Below the pieces are notes generated by a model. That model saw only the letters and a program-made list of their open reading frames with translations, had not been told where the DNA came from and made no database searches. A program made the position numbers and the translations under genes. This document shows positions 9,110-19,300 of a stretch of 64,000 nt of DNA, in pieces. This stretch comes from Paeniglutamicibacter psychrophenolicus (GTDB taxonomy: Bacteria; Actinomycetota; Actinomycetes; Actinomycetales; Micrococcaceae). Location: NCBI RefSeq assembly GCF_030812255.1, contig NZ_JAUSSH010000009.1, positions 100,412 to 164,411 on the forward strand. The letters are read 5' to 3'. The first letter of the stretch is position 1. Every line of letters begins with the position of its first letter.

Positions 9110-9543
9110 GATGGGGTGTCCTAGTCAAGAGAACGGGGCGCGCCGCTTGGTTGCGGTGCGTGAACTATTGAACTGGCTCGTTTCATCACGCGACGGGGCC
9201 CAAGGCAACGGACAGATGGCCGCTGCCGGAATTTGGCGGTGCAAGGCAACATCAATGGCGGGCGAGCGACGCCGATGAAAAATCTTACGAGGGGATGCCG
9301 TGAAAACGGGACGAGGGTGTTGGCGCCCCCAGCTGCACCTTGCCCGACACATGTGATCCGGCCATGGCCAGATAGTCAGAAGGGTAGGGCGAGGATGCAA
9401 GGAAGTCAATGGAAAGCGTGCGCTATTCGTTTTTGCCCGTGACTCGGTGTCGTTGCAGCGGCATTCCGGACTTTTGGGCATCAAGGCCGCCCGGATGCCG
9501 GAGGTGGTGCAGTGTCGAGCAGGGCATGCACCGAACGGCAATA
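9110..9543. other. 434-bp intergenic stretch
   Basis: Between the ScyD-like gene and the MFS gene, both on the minus strand. No frame gives a recognisable protein; the sequence has the lower GC of non-coding DNA and no strong hairpin was found. Confidence 0.5.
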
Positions 9544-10980
9544 TCACGTCGGCTGGAGACCCCTCCCGGGTCCGTCGGGCACGATGCGGTCGTGGCATGC
9601 GGCGGTGGCCTCGGGCGGGATGGGCGGTGCACCGACGTGCAGCTTGTTGCTGATGCCCAGAGCCGAGACGATGCCGGAAACCACCATGAGCCCTGCGGTC
9701 ACCAGCACCACCCGGTGGAAGGCGGCGGTGTCCAGCACCGGCCCGGTGACCAACCCCACTGCAGCAATCGCGAGCAGCCCGGCCACCCGGGACACCGCGT
9801 TGTTGATGGCCGAGGCGATGCCGCTCTGCGCCGGATCTATGGCACCGAGGATCGCAGCGGTCAGCGGCGCAACGGTCACCGCCAGGCCCAGGCCGAACAC
9901 CACAACGCCCGGCAGGATCTGCCACCAGTAGTCCAACGGGTCCTCGGCGAAGAGCATCAGCGCGAAGCCCGTGCCTGCCAGCACCGGTCCCACCGACATG
10001 AACAGCCTCGGTCCGTATTTGCCCGCCAGCGTCCCGAAGAGCGCTGAAAGCAACAGGGACATGAGCGTCAGCGGGATCGTTGCCAACCCGGCGGCAAAGG
10101 CGGTGAAGCCCGCGGCTTCCTGCAGGAAAACCGGGATGATGAATGTCCCCAGCGAGATGCCGGCATAGAAGGCAGCGGTGGCCAGGTTCCCGATGCCGAA
10201 GTTCCGTTCGCGGAACAGATGCAGCGGCATCATCGGATCCTTGGCCCGCGACTCGCGCCGGATGAAGGCGGCCAGGCACAACAATCCCAGCGCGAACGGC
10301 AGGTAGACCATGGGGTCTGCCCAACCGGGCCCGGCCTGGAAGATCAGGGCAAAGACCGTCCCGGCGAGCCCGAAGGCCACCAGCACGGCACCGGGAAAAT
10401 CGATCGGCGTCCGGGCTTCGGTCCGCACAGGGTCGTGCAGCCGGGCCAACAGCACCAGCGTGGTGGCGATGGGAATGACGTTGATGGCAAAGACCAGCCG
10501 CCAGGAGACGGTGTCCACCAGCAGGCCGCCGAGCAGGGGGCCGGCAACGAACGCCGTGCCGGTCCACCCGGTCCAGGTGCCGATGGCGCCCGCCCGGGGG
10601 CCCTTCTCGAAGGTGGAGGTGATCAGGGCCAGGGAACTGGGGACCAGCAACGCCGCCGCGGCGCCCTGCAGCAGGCGGGCGGCGACCAGCACGGCTCCGG
10701 TCGGTGCCGCGGCGCACAAGAGCGAGGCGATGCCGAAAAGGATGAGCCCGGTGCGCAGGATCCGCACCCGCCCGAAGATGTCCGACAGGCTTCCGGCGAC
10801 CATGATCAGGGACCCGAGCGTGAGCAGGTAGCCGTCAAGCACCCACTGCTGGGTGGTGATGCCGCCGCCCAGTTCCCGGGCAATGGCCGGCAGCGCCACG
10901 TTGACGATCGAGCCGTCCAGGAAGGCCACGAAGGAGGAGAGGATAGCCACCAAGAGCACGATTCGTTCATGCCGGCTCAT
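9544..10980 (-). CDS. DHA2 (EmrB/QacA) family MFS efflux transporter
   Basis: The 478-residue protein has about 14 predicted membrane segments, the size of the DHA2 drug:H+ antiporter family. Seen: FLDGSIVNVALPAI in TM1 (motif D1), GSLSDIFGRVRILRTG (motif A, between TM2 and TM3), LLQGAAAALLVPSSLALI (motif B region) and GPLLGGLLVD at the end of TM5 (motif C). ATG 10980 is chosen because AAAGGGG lies 9 nt upstream on the minus strand; an ATG three codons earlier sits on top of that site. It is divergent from truB with no regulator gene beside it. Substrate unknown; export of toxic organic compounds is a family inference. Confidence 0.9.
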   Translation of the reverse strand: MSRHERIVLLVAILSSFVAFLDGSIVNVALPAIARELGGGITTQQWVLDGYLLTLGSLIMVAGSLSDIFGRVRILRTGLILFGIASLLCAAAPTGAVLVAARLLQGAAAALLVPSSLALITSTFEKGPRAGAIGTWTGWTGTAFVAGPLLGGLLVDTVSWRLVFAINVIPIATTLVLLARLHDPVRTEARTPIDFPGAVLVAFGLAGTVFALIFQAGPGWADPMVYLPFALGLLCLAAFIRRESRAKDPMMPLHLFRERNFGIGNLATAAFYAGISLGTFIIPVFLQEAAGFTAFAAGLATIPLTLMSLLLSALFGTLAGKYGPRLFMSVGPVLAGTGFALMLFAEDPLDYWWQILPGVVVFGLGLAVTVAPLTAAILGAIDPAQSGIASAINNAVSRVAGLLAIAAVGLVTGPVLDTAAFHRVVLVTAGLMVVSGIVSALGISNKLHVGAPPIPPEATAACHDRIVPDGPGRGLQPT

Positions 10981-11168
10981 GATCTTCATCCCCTTTGGCC
11001 TTGGCACACCTTGCCCCGACCGTAGGAGCCGGGCCCCAGGCAAGTCAATGGCTTGTCGACCGATCGCCGGATGGGGCCGGGCATGCAGCAACGGACCGCT
11101 CTTGCCCGAAGGCCGGAAACCCGAGGCGCGCGGAAGAACCGGGGGAAAAAGCCCCCGGCGAACCGGCC

Positions 11169-11184
11169 TATACTGGAGGGCGTG
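11169..11184 (+). promoter_or_regulatory. -10 element TATACT placed for a nearly leaderless truB mRNA
   Basis: TATACT at 11169-11174 puts the predicted start point at 11181, one base before the GTG start codon at 11182. GGAGGG between them is too close to the start to act as a normal Shine-Dalgarno site. No clear -35. Confidence 0.5.
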
Positions 11185-12093
11185 AAAACTGCCCCGGAGA
11201 ACCCCACCCAAGCCATCGGCTCAGGCCTGGTCATCGTCGACAAACCGCAGGGTTGGACGAGCCATGACGTGGTCGGGCGCACGCGCCGGCTGGCGGGGAC
11301 CCGCAAGGTCGGGCACGCGGGCACCTTGGACCCGATGGCCACCGGCGTGCTGGTGCTGGGCATCAACAAGGCCACTCGCCTGCTGACCTACATCGTGGGC
11401 GCCAACAAGACCTACACGGCCACCATCCGCCTGGGCGAATCGACGATCACCGACGACGCCGAGGGCGAGATCGTGCAGACCCGGATCGCCGCCGCGCTCA
11501 CCGAGGAGCAGATCCGCGCCTCCATCGCCAAGCTCACCGGCCCGATCGAGCAGGTGCCCTCCTCCGTCAGCGCCATCAAGGTCAACGGAGAGCGAGCCTA
11601 CGCCCGCGTGCGCGCCGGGGAAGACGTGAAGCTGGCCTCCCGCCCGGTGACCATCCACCGCTTCGAGGTGCACGACATCCGCCGTGAACGCGGCGGCAAG
11701 GTCCAGGACATCGACGTGACCGTGGAGTGCTCCTCGGGCACCTACATCCGGGCGCTGGCCCGCGACCTGGGCGAGGACCTGGCCGTGGGCGGGCACCTGA
11801 CCGCGCTGCGCCGCACCGAGGTCGGGCCCTACACGCTGGACCGTGCCCGCACGCTGGAGCAGCTGGCCAAGGACTTCGAGTACCTGCCGCTGGAACTTGC
11901 AGCCGACGCGCTGTTCACCCGCCGGGACTTGAGCGAGCACGAACGCTCCGAGCTTTCATTCGGCCGGCGGATCAGCGCGAACGAGACCGGGGAAATGACG
12001 GCGGCCTTTGCCCCCGACGGGACCCTGGTGGCCTTGCTGAAGAACAAGGGCAAGGAAGCCAAGCCCGAGCTCGTGTTCGCCACCGCTTCCTAG
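11182..12093 (+). CDS. truB: tRNA pseudouridine(55) synthase TruB
   Basis: TruB isomerises U55 to pseudouridine in the T-loop of tRNAs. The 303-residue protein has the family N terminus GLVIVDKPQGWTSHDVV, the catalytic motif GHAGTLDPMATGVL with Asp50, the KTYTATIRLGESTITDDAEGE segment, and the C-terminal PUA-like domain ending LKNKGKEAKPELVF. GTG 11182 is the likely start; a frame extending further upstream has no conserved residues. The gene normally follows rbfA; here 6.4 kb of minus-strand accessory genes lies between. A -10 element sits exactly for leaderless or 1-nt-leader transcription. Confidence 0.96.
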   Translation: MKTAPENPTQAIGSGLVIVDKPQGWTSHDVVGRTRRLAGTRKVGHAGTLDPMATGVLVLGINKATRLLTYIVGANKTYTATIRLGESTITDDAEGEIVQTRIAAALTEEQIRASIAKLTGPIEQVPSSVSAIKVNGERAYARVRAGEDVKLASRPVTIHRFEVHDIRRERGGKVQDIDVTVECSSGTYIRALARDLGEDLAVGGHLTALRRTEVGPYTLDRARTLEQLAKDFEYLPLELAADALFTRRDLSEHERSELSFGRRISANETGEMTAAFAPDGTLVALLKNKGKEAKPELVFATAS

Positions 12094-12146
12094 CCTGGCT
12101 GCGTGCCCGTGTGTGAACGAATGACTTTTAAGGGGTAACTTCCGCC

Positions 12147-12521
12147 GTGATCGTTGACGGATTCTTCATTGCCGGTGCCATCCTGTGCGCCGTGGCCGTG
12201 CTGCTGGGTGTGCTGGCCACCATCATCCGCACCTATCCGGATGACTTCGCGTTGGTCGCGGTCGCGCTGCTGGAGGTGTTCCTGGTGGTCTACGGGATCG
12301 CCGCGGCGATCCGGCAGGCCGGGGGACAGGCGATCAGCGGGGAGCCCTGGGAGTTCTGGGGCTACCTGCTCACCGCGCTGCTGATCCCGGTGCTGGCCTT
12401 CGTGTGGGCGGTGACCGACAAGTCGCGGTGGTCCAACACCGTGTTGGCGGTCTCCGGGGCCATAGTCTTTGTCATGTTGTACAGGATGGAACAGATTTGG
12501 GACGGGGCGTTGCCGGCATGA
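12147..12521 (+). CDS. Small integral membrane protein, unknown function
   Basis: A 124-residue protein with four predicted membrane helices (about residues 4-26, 34-55, 70-90, 98-113) and almost no soluble part. It starts at GTG 12147 with AAGGGG upstream. It is stop-start overlapped (ATGA) with the next gene, also a membrane protein, so the two are probably translated together and may form a complex. Genes like this are seen next to truB or ribF in Arthrobacter relatives, but no function is known to me. Confidence 0.75.
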   Translation: MIVDGFFIAGAILCAVAVLLGVLATIIRTYPDDFALVAVALLEVFLVVYGIAAAIRQAGGQAISGEPWEFWGYLLTALLIPVLAFVWAVTDKSRWSNTVLAVSGAIVFVMLYRMEQIWDGALPA

Positions 12522-13021
12522 GCGAGCACGGAAGAAACCAGGTGAGGCGTTCGCGCATCGTGGATGCGGCGAACCGCAAGGACAGCAACAAGCCGGTGCG
12601 CTCCAACGGCGGGCGCAGCTCGGGCCTGGGCCGGATCATCATCGCCGTGTACGGGGTGCTGGCGCTTTCGGCCACGGTCCGTGCCGTCTACCAGATCCTG
12701 CTGGACTTCGATGCGGCTCCGCTGGCCTACCTGCTCAGCGCGCTGGCGGGTGCCGTGTACATCGTGGCGACCCTCGCGCTGGCCTCGAAGAAGCCCGGCA
12801 GCTGGAGGCTCTCCTGGTACGCGGTGCTCTTCGAGCTGGTCGGCGTGCTGGTGGTGGGCACGCTCAGCTTCGCGCTGCCGGCGCTCTTTGCCCACCCGGC
12901 AGTGTGGTCGCACTTCGGTTCCGGCTACGGCTACGTGCCGCTGGTGCTGCCGCTGATCGGCCTGTGGTGGCTGGCCAGGCACAAGATGCCCGAGACCCGG
13001 GAACAAGGCGCGGGGAAGTAG
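12518..13021 (+). CDS. Membrane protein, unknown function
   Basis: A 167-residue protein: a basic cytoplasmic N terminus (MSEHGRNQVRRSRIVDAANRKD...), then four predicted helices from about residue 37 to 160 (GRIIIAVYGVLALSATV, LAYLLSALAGAVYIVATLAL, WYAVLFELVGVLVVGTL, YVPLVLPLIGLWWLA) and a short charged tail. ATG 12518 overlaps the stop of the preceding gene, which decides the start. It ends just before a bidirectional terminator. No family recognised; partner of the preceding membrane protein by coupling. Confidence 0.75.
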   Translation: MSEHGRNQVRRSRIVDAANRKDSNKPVRSNGGRSSGLGRIIIAVYGVLALSATVRAVYQILLDFDAAPLAYLLSALAGAVYIVATLALASKKPGSWRLSWYAVLFELVGVLVVGTLSFALPALFAHPAVWSHFGSGYGYVPLVLPLIGLWWLARHKMPETREQGAGK

Positions 13022-13068
13022 CTTCCCGGCAGGACGAATCCCCGGCAAGCAGAAGCACGGATACACCA

Positions 13069-13126
13069 CGAGCCGGGTTTCCCCGCCAATTCGCCAGTGG
13101 CGAAAAGGCCAGGGAAACCCGGCTCG
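13069..13126. terminator. Bidirectional terminator between convergent genes
   Basis: A 15-bp perfect stem (13069-13083 with 13112-13126) with an inner mini-hairpin lies between the plus-strand membrane gene ending at 13021 and the minus-strand gene ending at 13149. It can serve both. Confidence 0.75.
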
Positions 13127-13148
13127 CTTGGTATTGCGGGAAGGGGCG

Positions 13149-13757
13149 TTACTTCTTGCCGAAGAGCCCGCCGAGGATGCCGCCCAGATCCGGGCCGCCG
13201 GCACCCTGGCCCTGCTGCTGGCCGGCGCCGTCCCCGCCGCCAAGGATCCCGCCCAGGATTCCGCCGAGGTCCAGCCCGCCGGGAGCCTGGCCGTTGCCGG
13301 CACCCTGGCCGCCCAGTAGCCCGCCGAGCATGCCGCCCAGCCCGCCCTGCGAGGAGGACAGCTTCTTGGCCAGGAACGCCATGACCAGCGGGGCCAGGAT
13401 CGGCAGCGCCTTTTGCACCAGCGCGCCGAGATCCACCCCGCCCCCGGCCGCGCCGCTGAGCTGGGAGGCAAGGGCCGACTGGTTCTCTCCCAGGGCGTGC
13501 TGCACGATCTTTTGCCCGTCAGCGGTGTCCACCGCGTCGATGTCGACCCCGCCGTCCAGGAACGTCGCATCGTGCTGTGCGATGGCCGCGGACAGGGCGT
13601 CGGCGCCGTCGGGGGAGGCCGCGTTGTTTTGCAGGCCCGCCAGCAGCGACGGAAGGGCCGTGGCGGCGGCGGCGCGTGCCGTGTCGGCATCGACCCCCAG
13701 CTTCGCCCCGAGCTGGTCCAGCGGGATCATGTTCAGCAGTTCGTTCAGGTCGGCCAT
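13149..13757 (-). CDS. DUF937 domain protein
   Basis: The 202-residue protein starts MADLNELLNMIPLDQLGAKLGVD, followed by ALPSLLAGLQNNAASPDGADALSAAI, the DUF937 (YidB-like) pattern of repeated helical segments. The middle has VDLGALVQKALPILAPLVMAFLAKKL, and the C-terminal 55 residues are Gly/Leu/Gln-rich repeats of GGLDLGGILGGILGG type. ATG 13757 follows AAAGGAG. DUF937 proteins are cytoplasmic, of unknown function. Divergent from ribF, convergent with the membrane gene pair. Identification of the domain is good; role unknown. Confidence 0.85.
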   Translation of the reverse strand: MADLNELLNMIPLDQLGAKLGVDADTARAAAATALPSLLAGLQNNAASPDGADALSAAIAQHDATFLDGGVDIDAVDTADGQKIVQHALGENQSALASQLSGAAGGGVDLGALVQKALPILAPLVMAFLAKKLSSSQGGLGGMLGGLLGGQGAGNGQAPGGLDLGGILGGILGGGDGAGQQQGQGAGGPDLGGILGGLFGKK

Positions 13758-13934
13758 CGAGAGCTCCTTTGTGATTGGGGGACCCGTGGATTCGGGTCCT
13801 GGGCCCCATCCTATGGCGCGCGCCACCTCGATGGGTCGCACGGCGGACAAGAATCGGCACTTGGAGTATTTGTCGTCCATAATGGTTATGGCCGTGCTCG
13901 AATCGGCCGCCCGGATCACCAGCGAAGGAGCAAC

Positions 13935-14882
13935 GTGCACTATTGGAAAGGCCTTGAAGCCGTACCCCCCGGCATCGGCCCGTCGGTAGTGACCATTGGC
14001 AACTTCGACGGCGTCCACCGCGGCCACCGGGAGGTGCTCGCCGCCGTGGTTGCCACGGCCAGGGAGCGCCACGCCAGGGCCGTGGCCATTTCCTTCGACC
14101 CGCACCCGGCACAGGTCCACCGCCCCGACGATGCCCCCGAACTGATCATGGGGATCGAGGACCGCATCGAGACGCTCGCCGAGGAGGGCCTCGACGGGTT
14201 GCTGATGATCCGCTACACCCTGGACTTCGCCCGGGCCAGTGCCGAGGAATTTGTTGCCAAGGTCATCGTGGGCGCGCTGAACGCCTGCGCCGTGGTCGTG
14301 GGCCACGACGTGCGCTTCGGCCGCGAGAACTCCGGGGACTTCAACGTGATGGTCGCCTTGGGCAAGCAATACGGTTTTGACGTCATTGGCGTCCAGGACG
14401 TGGGGGAGCACCGCCGCTGGTCCTCGACCTGGGTGCGCGAGGCGCTGAACCGCGGCGAAGTGGCCACCGCCGCCCAGATCCTGGGCCGCCCGCACCGCAT
14501 GCGCGGCGAGGTCGTGCACGGGGCAGCACGCGGCCGCGAACTGGGCTTCCCCACCGCAAACCTCGACCCCGCCGCCTCCGGCATCATCCCGGCCGACGGC
14601 GTGTACGCCGGCTGGCTGGTGGACGAGGCGCAGGTGCGCTGGCCCGCCGCCATTTCCGTGGGCTCCAACCCGACCTTCGAGGGCGTCAGCCGCCAGGTCG
14701 AGGCCCACGTGATCGACCGGCCCGCCGAGGGCGTGGAGGACTTCGACCTCTACGGCCAGCAGATCATCGTGGAGTTCGTCGAGCACCTGCGCCCGATGGT
14801 GGCCTACCGCGGCATCGAGGCGCTCATCGAACAGATGCGCGAGGACGTTGCGCGTACCCGGACCGTCTTGCTAGATGCCTGA
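13935..14882 (+). CDS. ribF: Bifunctional riboflavin kinase / FAD synthetase
   Basis: RibF phosphorylates riboflavin to FMN and adenylylates FMN to FAD. The 315-residue protein has the N-terminal nucleotidyltransferase domain (VTIGNFDGVHRGHREVL, with the HxGH-like turn; later SSTWVREAL) and the C-terminal kinase domain (GRELGFPTANLDPAASGIIPADGVYAGW, SVGSNPTFEG, EFVEHLRPMVAY). GTG 13935 follows GAAGGAG at 13924-13930; upstream in-frame residues are shadow of the DUF937 gene. The next gene overlaps its last codons. In other actinobacteria it sits between truB and rpsO; here rpsO is about 9.8 kb away. Confidence 0.96.
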   Translation: MHYWKGLEAVPPGIGPSVVTIGNFDGVHRGHREVLAAVVATARERHARAVAISFDPHPAQVHRPDDAPELIMGIEDRIETLAEEGLDGLLMIRYTLDFARASAEEFVAKVIVGALNACAVVVGHDVRFGRENSGDFNVMVALGKQYGFDVIGVQDVGEHRRWSSTWVREALNRGEVATAAQILGRPHRMRGEVVHGAARGRELGFPTANLDPAASGIIPADGVYAGWLVDEAQVRWPAAISVGSNPTFEGVSRQVEAHVIDRPAEGVEDFDLYGQQIIVEFVEHLRPMVAYRGIEALIEQMREDVARTRTVLLDA

Positions 14883-15690
14883 TTCGACCCCGAAAACCGG
14901 TGAGCAGGCCCCGCGGCCGGTTCCCGGTTTGCCCGCCCGCGCCTTCACCATGGACGCCAAGCGCCGCCGCGAACTGGCCACGGCGTTCAAGGTCGGCGGC
15001 GCCCACTATGACGCCGTGCGTCCCAACTACCCGGATGCCGCACTGGCCTTCATGGTCCCCGCGGCCACCCGCGAGGTCGTGGACGTGGGAGCCGGAACCG
15101 GGATTTTCACCGCCCAACTCCTGGCCCGCGGGCTGAACGTCACGGCGGTCGAGCCCTCGGCCGACATGCTCGCGGTGCTGCGCGGGCGCCTGCCCGAGGT
15201 CAGGGCGCAGGAGGGGACCGGGGAAGAGACCGGGCTGGGGGAATCCAGCGCGGATGTCATCACCTACGCCCAGGCCTGGCACTGGGTGGACCCGAACGTT
15301 GCCAGCACCGAGGCTGCCCGCGTGCTGAGGCCCGGCGGGAAATTGTCCCTGGTGTGGAACCAGCTCGATGTCTCGGTGCCCTGGGTGCACCGGCTGGCCC
15401 GGATCATGCATGCCGGGGATGTGCACCGGCCGGACTTCGTCCCGCCGGTGGGCCCGGAGTTCCATGCCCCCGAGTCCGGCTCCTGGATCTGGGAGCAGTC
15501 GCTGAGCGCCGAGCAGGTCATCGAGCTGGCCAAGTCCCGCAGCTATTACCTGCGTGCCGGGGCGGCGACCCGGGCGCGGGTCGAGCACAACCTGTCCTGG
15601 TACCTCTATGACCACCTGGGCCACACCCAGGGGGAGCCGTTCGGGCTGCCGTACCTGACCCACGCCTGGCGGGCACGGCTGCGCAGCTAG
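14875..15690 (+). CDS. Class I SAM-dependent methyltransferase
   Basis: The 271-residue protein carries a Rossmann-type methyltransferase domain: REVVDVGAGTGIFTAQLL (motif I, SAM binding), VTAVEPSADMLAVL (motif II, acidic residue for ribose), YAQAWHWVDP and ARVLRPGGKLSLVWN (post I to motif III). This is the UbiE/YafE-like subgroup with AQAxHW. A Pro-rich stretch of about 25 residues precedes the domain. It overlaps the ribF stop by 8 bp, so it is translationally coupled to ribF. Substrate unknown; a small molecule is more likely than nucleic acid given the architecture. Confidence 0.87.
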   Translation: MPDSTPKTGEQAPRPVPGLPARAFTMDAKRRRELATAFKVGGAHYDAVRPNYPDAALAFMVPAATREVVDVGAGTGIFTAQLLARGLNVTAVEPSADMLAVLRGRLPEVRAQEGTGEETGLGESSADVITYAQAWHWVDPNVASTEAARVLRPGGKLSLVWNQLDVSVPWVHRLARIMHAGDVHRPDFVPPVGPEFHAPESGSWIWEQSLSAEQVIELAKSRSYYLRAGAATRARVEHNLSWYLYDHLGHTQGEPFGLPYLTHAWRARLRS

Positions 15691-16387
15691 AATCCCGGGG
15701 TTTGGAATCCCGGGGTTGGCTTGGGCGCGGGACGGTTCCACCGCCGCTGCCGCAAGGCCATGGCGTTGATGCCCGCGCCGTCTGCGTCGCCGCACTTGCC
15801 GCCCTTCGGGAACCGAAATAGGGCAGACCCCGGCGGGGTTGTCCCCGTGCTGTCGATTCCCCCAGTTCCGTGGCCGGCATCGGCAAGGCCGGGCAGGGGT
15901 CACAGGAGGGGCCGGTGGCCTTTTCGTCGTACCGCGGAGCGGTCGTTCCCTTGCAGAAGACCACTGCACGGCGGAAGCCCACGGCAAGAGGCGCCGAGCG
16001 GGCGGTGAACGATGGTTCCCGGGGGACACCGGCGCCGGTGGCATTGCCTGTCGACGGTTGGAGACGATGGCGGTCTGGACCGCGGTGCGTGGCGGGCACG
16101 GCCGGGCGGCCAGGGCCTTGGCACGGGTGGGGAGCGCGGGCTCCATCCGGCCCCGGAGACCCGGCGGCAGCGCCTCCGCCGATTGCCCGGGCGGCAGAGG
16201 CGATGCCGCCGGATGTGCGGGCTGAAGCATGGGACCGCCGCAAGATGTGATGGTGGTCTCTTTCCTAACGTGTTACCGTGAGGGGAATTCGAGGTTCCGG
16301 GCCCGGTCACACCGGCAATTGCCATTTGGGCCTGGGCAAGTGCACCGATTGATTCCGGCGTTCCTGCGCCGGGGGAGAAGGTTCGGC
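15691..16387. other. 697-bp intergenic region upstream of narG
   Basis: No recognisable protein in any frame. It begins with a short direct repeat (GAATCCCGGGGTT at 15690-15702 and 15705-15717). The narG promoter should lie in the last 150 bp; no classical TTGAT-N4-ATCAA FNR box is visible. Confidence 0.5.
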
Positions 16388-19300
16388 ATGGGCACCAGCA
16401 TGAACTCCGGCTTGACGGATGCGTTGATCAGCACCCGGAGATTCTTCACCGGCAAGCAGGAGGTCTCACCCGACGGACGAACGCTGCTCAAGGTCGGCGG
16501 GCGCACCGGGGACGCGTTCTACCGCGACCGCTGGAGCCACGACAAGGTGGTCCGCTCGACCCACGGGGTGAACTGCACCGGCTCCTGCTCGTGGAACGTG
16601 TACGTCAAGGACGGCATCATCACCTGGGAAACCCAGGCCGTCGACTACCCCACCACCGGGCCCGACAAACCGGAATACGAACCGCGCGGCTGTCCGCGCG
16701 GAGCTTCCTTCTCCTGGTACACCTACTCGCCGACCCGCACGCGCTATCCATACATCCGCGGGGTGTTGCTGGAGATGTACCGGGAAGCCAAGGCCCGGCT
16801 GAAGGACCCGGTGCTGGCCTGGGCGGATGTCACCGAGGACCCGGAACGCGCGCAGCGCTACAAACGGGCCCGCGGCAAGGGAGGACTGGTGCGCGCCAGC
16901 TGGGACGAGGCGGTCGAGATCGTCGCCGCCGCGCACGTGCACACCATCCGCAAGTGGGGGCCGGACCGGGTGGCCGGTTTCTCGCCGATCCCGGCCATGT
17001 CGATGGTCTCCCACGCTTCCGGGGCCCGGTTCGTGAACCTGATCGGTGGCTCGATGCTGAGCTTCTACGACTGGTACGCCGACATGCCGGTCGCCTCCCC
17101 GCAGGTTTTCGGCGACCAGACCGATGTGCCCGAATCGGGGGACTGGTGGGATGCCGGATACCTCATGATGTGGGGCTCCAATGTCCCGGTGACCCGGACC
17201 CCCGACGCGCACTGGATGACCGAGGCGCGCTACCGGGGGCAAAAAGTGGTCGTGGTGTCTCCCGACTTTGCCGACAGCACCAAGTTTGCCGATGAATGGC
17301 TGGCCGCCGAGCCGGGCACCGACGGCGCTCTGGCGATGGCCATGGGGCATGTGATCCTCAAGGAATTCCATGTCGAGCGGCAGACCCCCTACTTCACCGA
17401 GTACGTGAAGAAATACACCGACCTGCCGTTCCTGGTCATCCTGGACGAGGCGCAAGACGCGGACGGGGCACGCACCTTCACCGCCGGAAAGTTCCTCACC
17501 GCCGAGGACCTGACCACGGAAATCGCCCCCGAGGAGGAAAACGCGGCCTTCAAGGCCGTGCTCGTGGATGCGGCGACCGACTCCCTGGTGGTGCCCCCGG
17601 GCACCCTGGGCCACCGCTACGGCGAAACGGGCGTGGGCAAGTGGAACCTGGACCTGGGGGACATCGACCCCAGGCTCACGCTGATCGACAACTCCGATGA
17701 AAACGTGAGCGTGGACATGCCGCGCTTTGACGCCGGCCAGGGCAACATCGGGGTCATCCGCCGCGGGGTCCCGGCCCGCCGGGTCGCCGGCCGGCTGGTG
17801 ACCACCGTCTTTGACCTGCTGCTGGCCCAATACGGGGTGGGACGCCCCGGGCTTCCGGGGCAGTGGCCCACCGGCTACGACGACGCCGACTCCCCGTACA
17901 CCCCGGCCTGGCAGGAAAGGATCACCGGGGTCCCGGCGGCCGCGGCCGCGCGGATCGGCCGCGAGTTCGCGCAGAACGCGGAAGACTCCAAGGGCCGGTC
18001 CATGATCCTGATGGGTGCCGGAACCAACCACTGGTTCCACTCCGACACCATCTACCGCACCTTCCTGACCATGACCACGGTCACCGGATGCCAGGGGGTC
18101 AACGGCGGGGGCTGGGCCCACTACGTGGGCCAGGAAAAGGTCCGTCCACTGACCGGATACACGCAGCTGGCCAACGCCCTTGACTGGATGCGTCCGGCAC
18201 GGAACATGGTGCAGACCGCCTATTGGTACCTGCACACCGACCAGTTCCGCTACGACCAGTTCGGCGCGGACGCGCTCACCGCCCGCACCGGCAAGGGCCA
18301 GCTGGCCGGCAAGACGACCGCCGACGTCATCGCGCAGTCCGCACGCCTAGGCTGGATGCCCTCCTACCCCACCTTTGACCGCAACCCGCTGGTCATCGGC
18401 GCCCAGGCCCGGGAAAAGGGGCAAACCGCTGCGGACTACGTGGTCGATGAGCTCAAGGCCGGGCGCCTGGCCTTCGCCGCGGAGGACCCCGACGCCCCGG
18501 AGAATTTCCCCCGGGTGCTTTCGCTGTGGCGCTCGAACCTGATCGGTTCCTCGGCCAAGGGCAACGAGTACTTCCTCAACCACCTTTTGGGGGCCTCGCA
18601 CACCATCACGGCGAAGGAAACGGCCGAGCGGTTCCGGCCCAAGGACGTGAAATGGCATGAGAAGGCCCCGATCGGCAAGCTTGACTTGCTGACCACGCTG
18701 GATTTCCGGATGACCAGTTCGACCCTGCACTCGGACATCGTGCTGCCGGCGGCGACCTGGTATGAGAAATACGACCTGTCCACTACGGACATGCACCCGT
18801 TCGTGAACTCCTTCAACCCCGCCATCTCCCCGCCCTGGCTCGCGCGCACGGACTGGGACGCCTGGCAGGAGATTTCCCGGGTCTTCAGCAAGCTGGCCGA
18901 ACGCCACCTGGGAACGCAGACCGACGTGGTCGCCGCACCGCTGACCCACGACACCCCCGACGCGATGGCCGCTCCGCACGGAAAGGTGCGGGACTGGAAG
19001 CATGGCGAATGCGAGCCCGAGCCGGGCGTCACCATGCCCAGGATCATCGAGGTCGAGCGGGACTACACGGCCATCGGGGAAAAGATGCGGTCGGTCGGGC
19101 CCCTGCTGGACACCCTGGGCGCCACCACCAAGGGCATCACCTTCGAGCTGGGCCCGGAGATCGAGGAGCTGAAGAAGAAGAACGGGGTCGTGCGCGGAGG
19201 CGTGGCCCACGGGCGCCCGGACATCCTCAAGGACTTCCAGGCCTGCGAGATGATCTTGATGCTCTCCGGCACCACCAACGGGCGCCTGGCGACCGAGGGC

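Noticed and set aside
12362..13690. Large minus-strand open frame over truB-downstream membrane genes
   Set aside because: Overlaps two coupled membrane genes and the DUF937 gene; low-complexity composition.
16388..16450. Twin-arginine export signal in NarG
   Set aside because: The RR near residue 17 is the vestigial motif common to cytoplasm-facing NarG proteins; no hydrophobic core follows.
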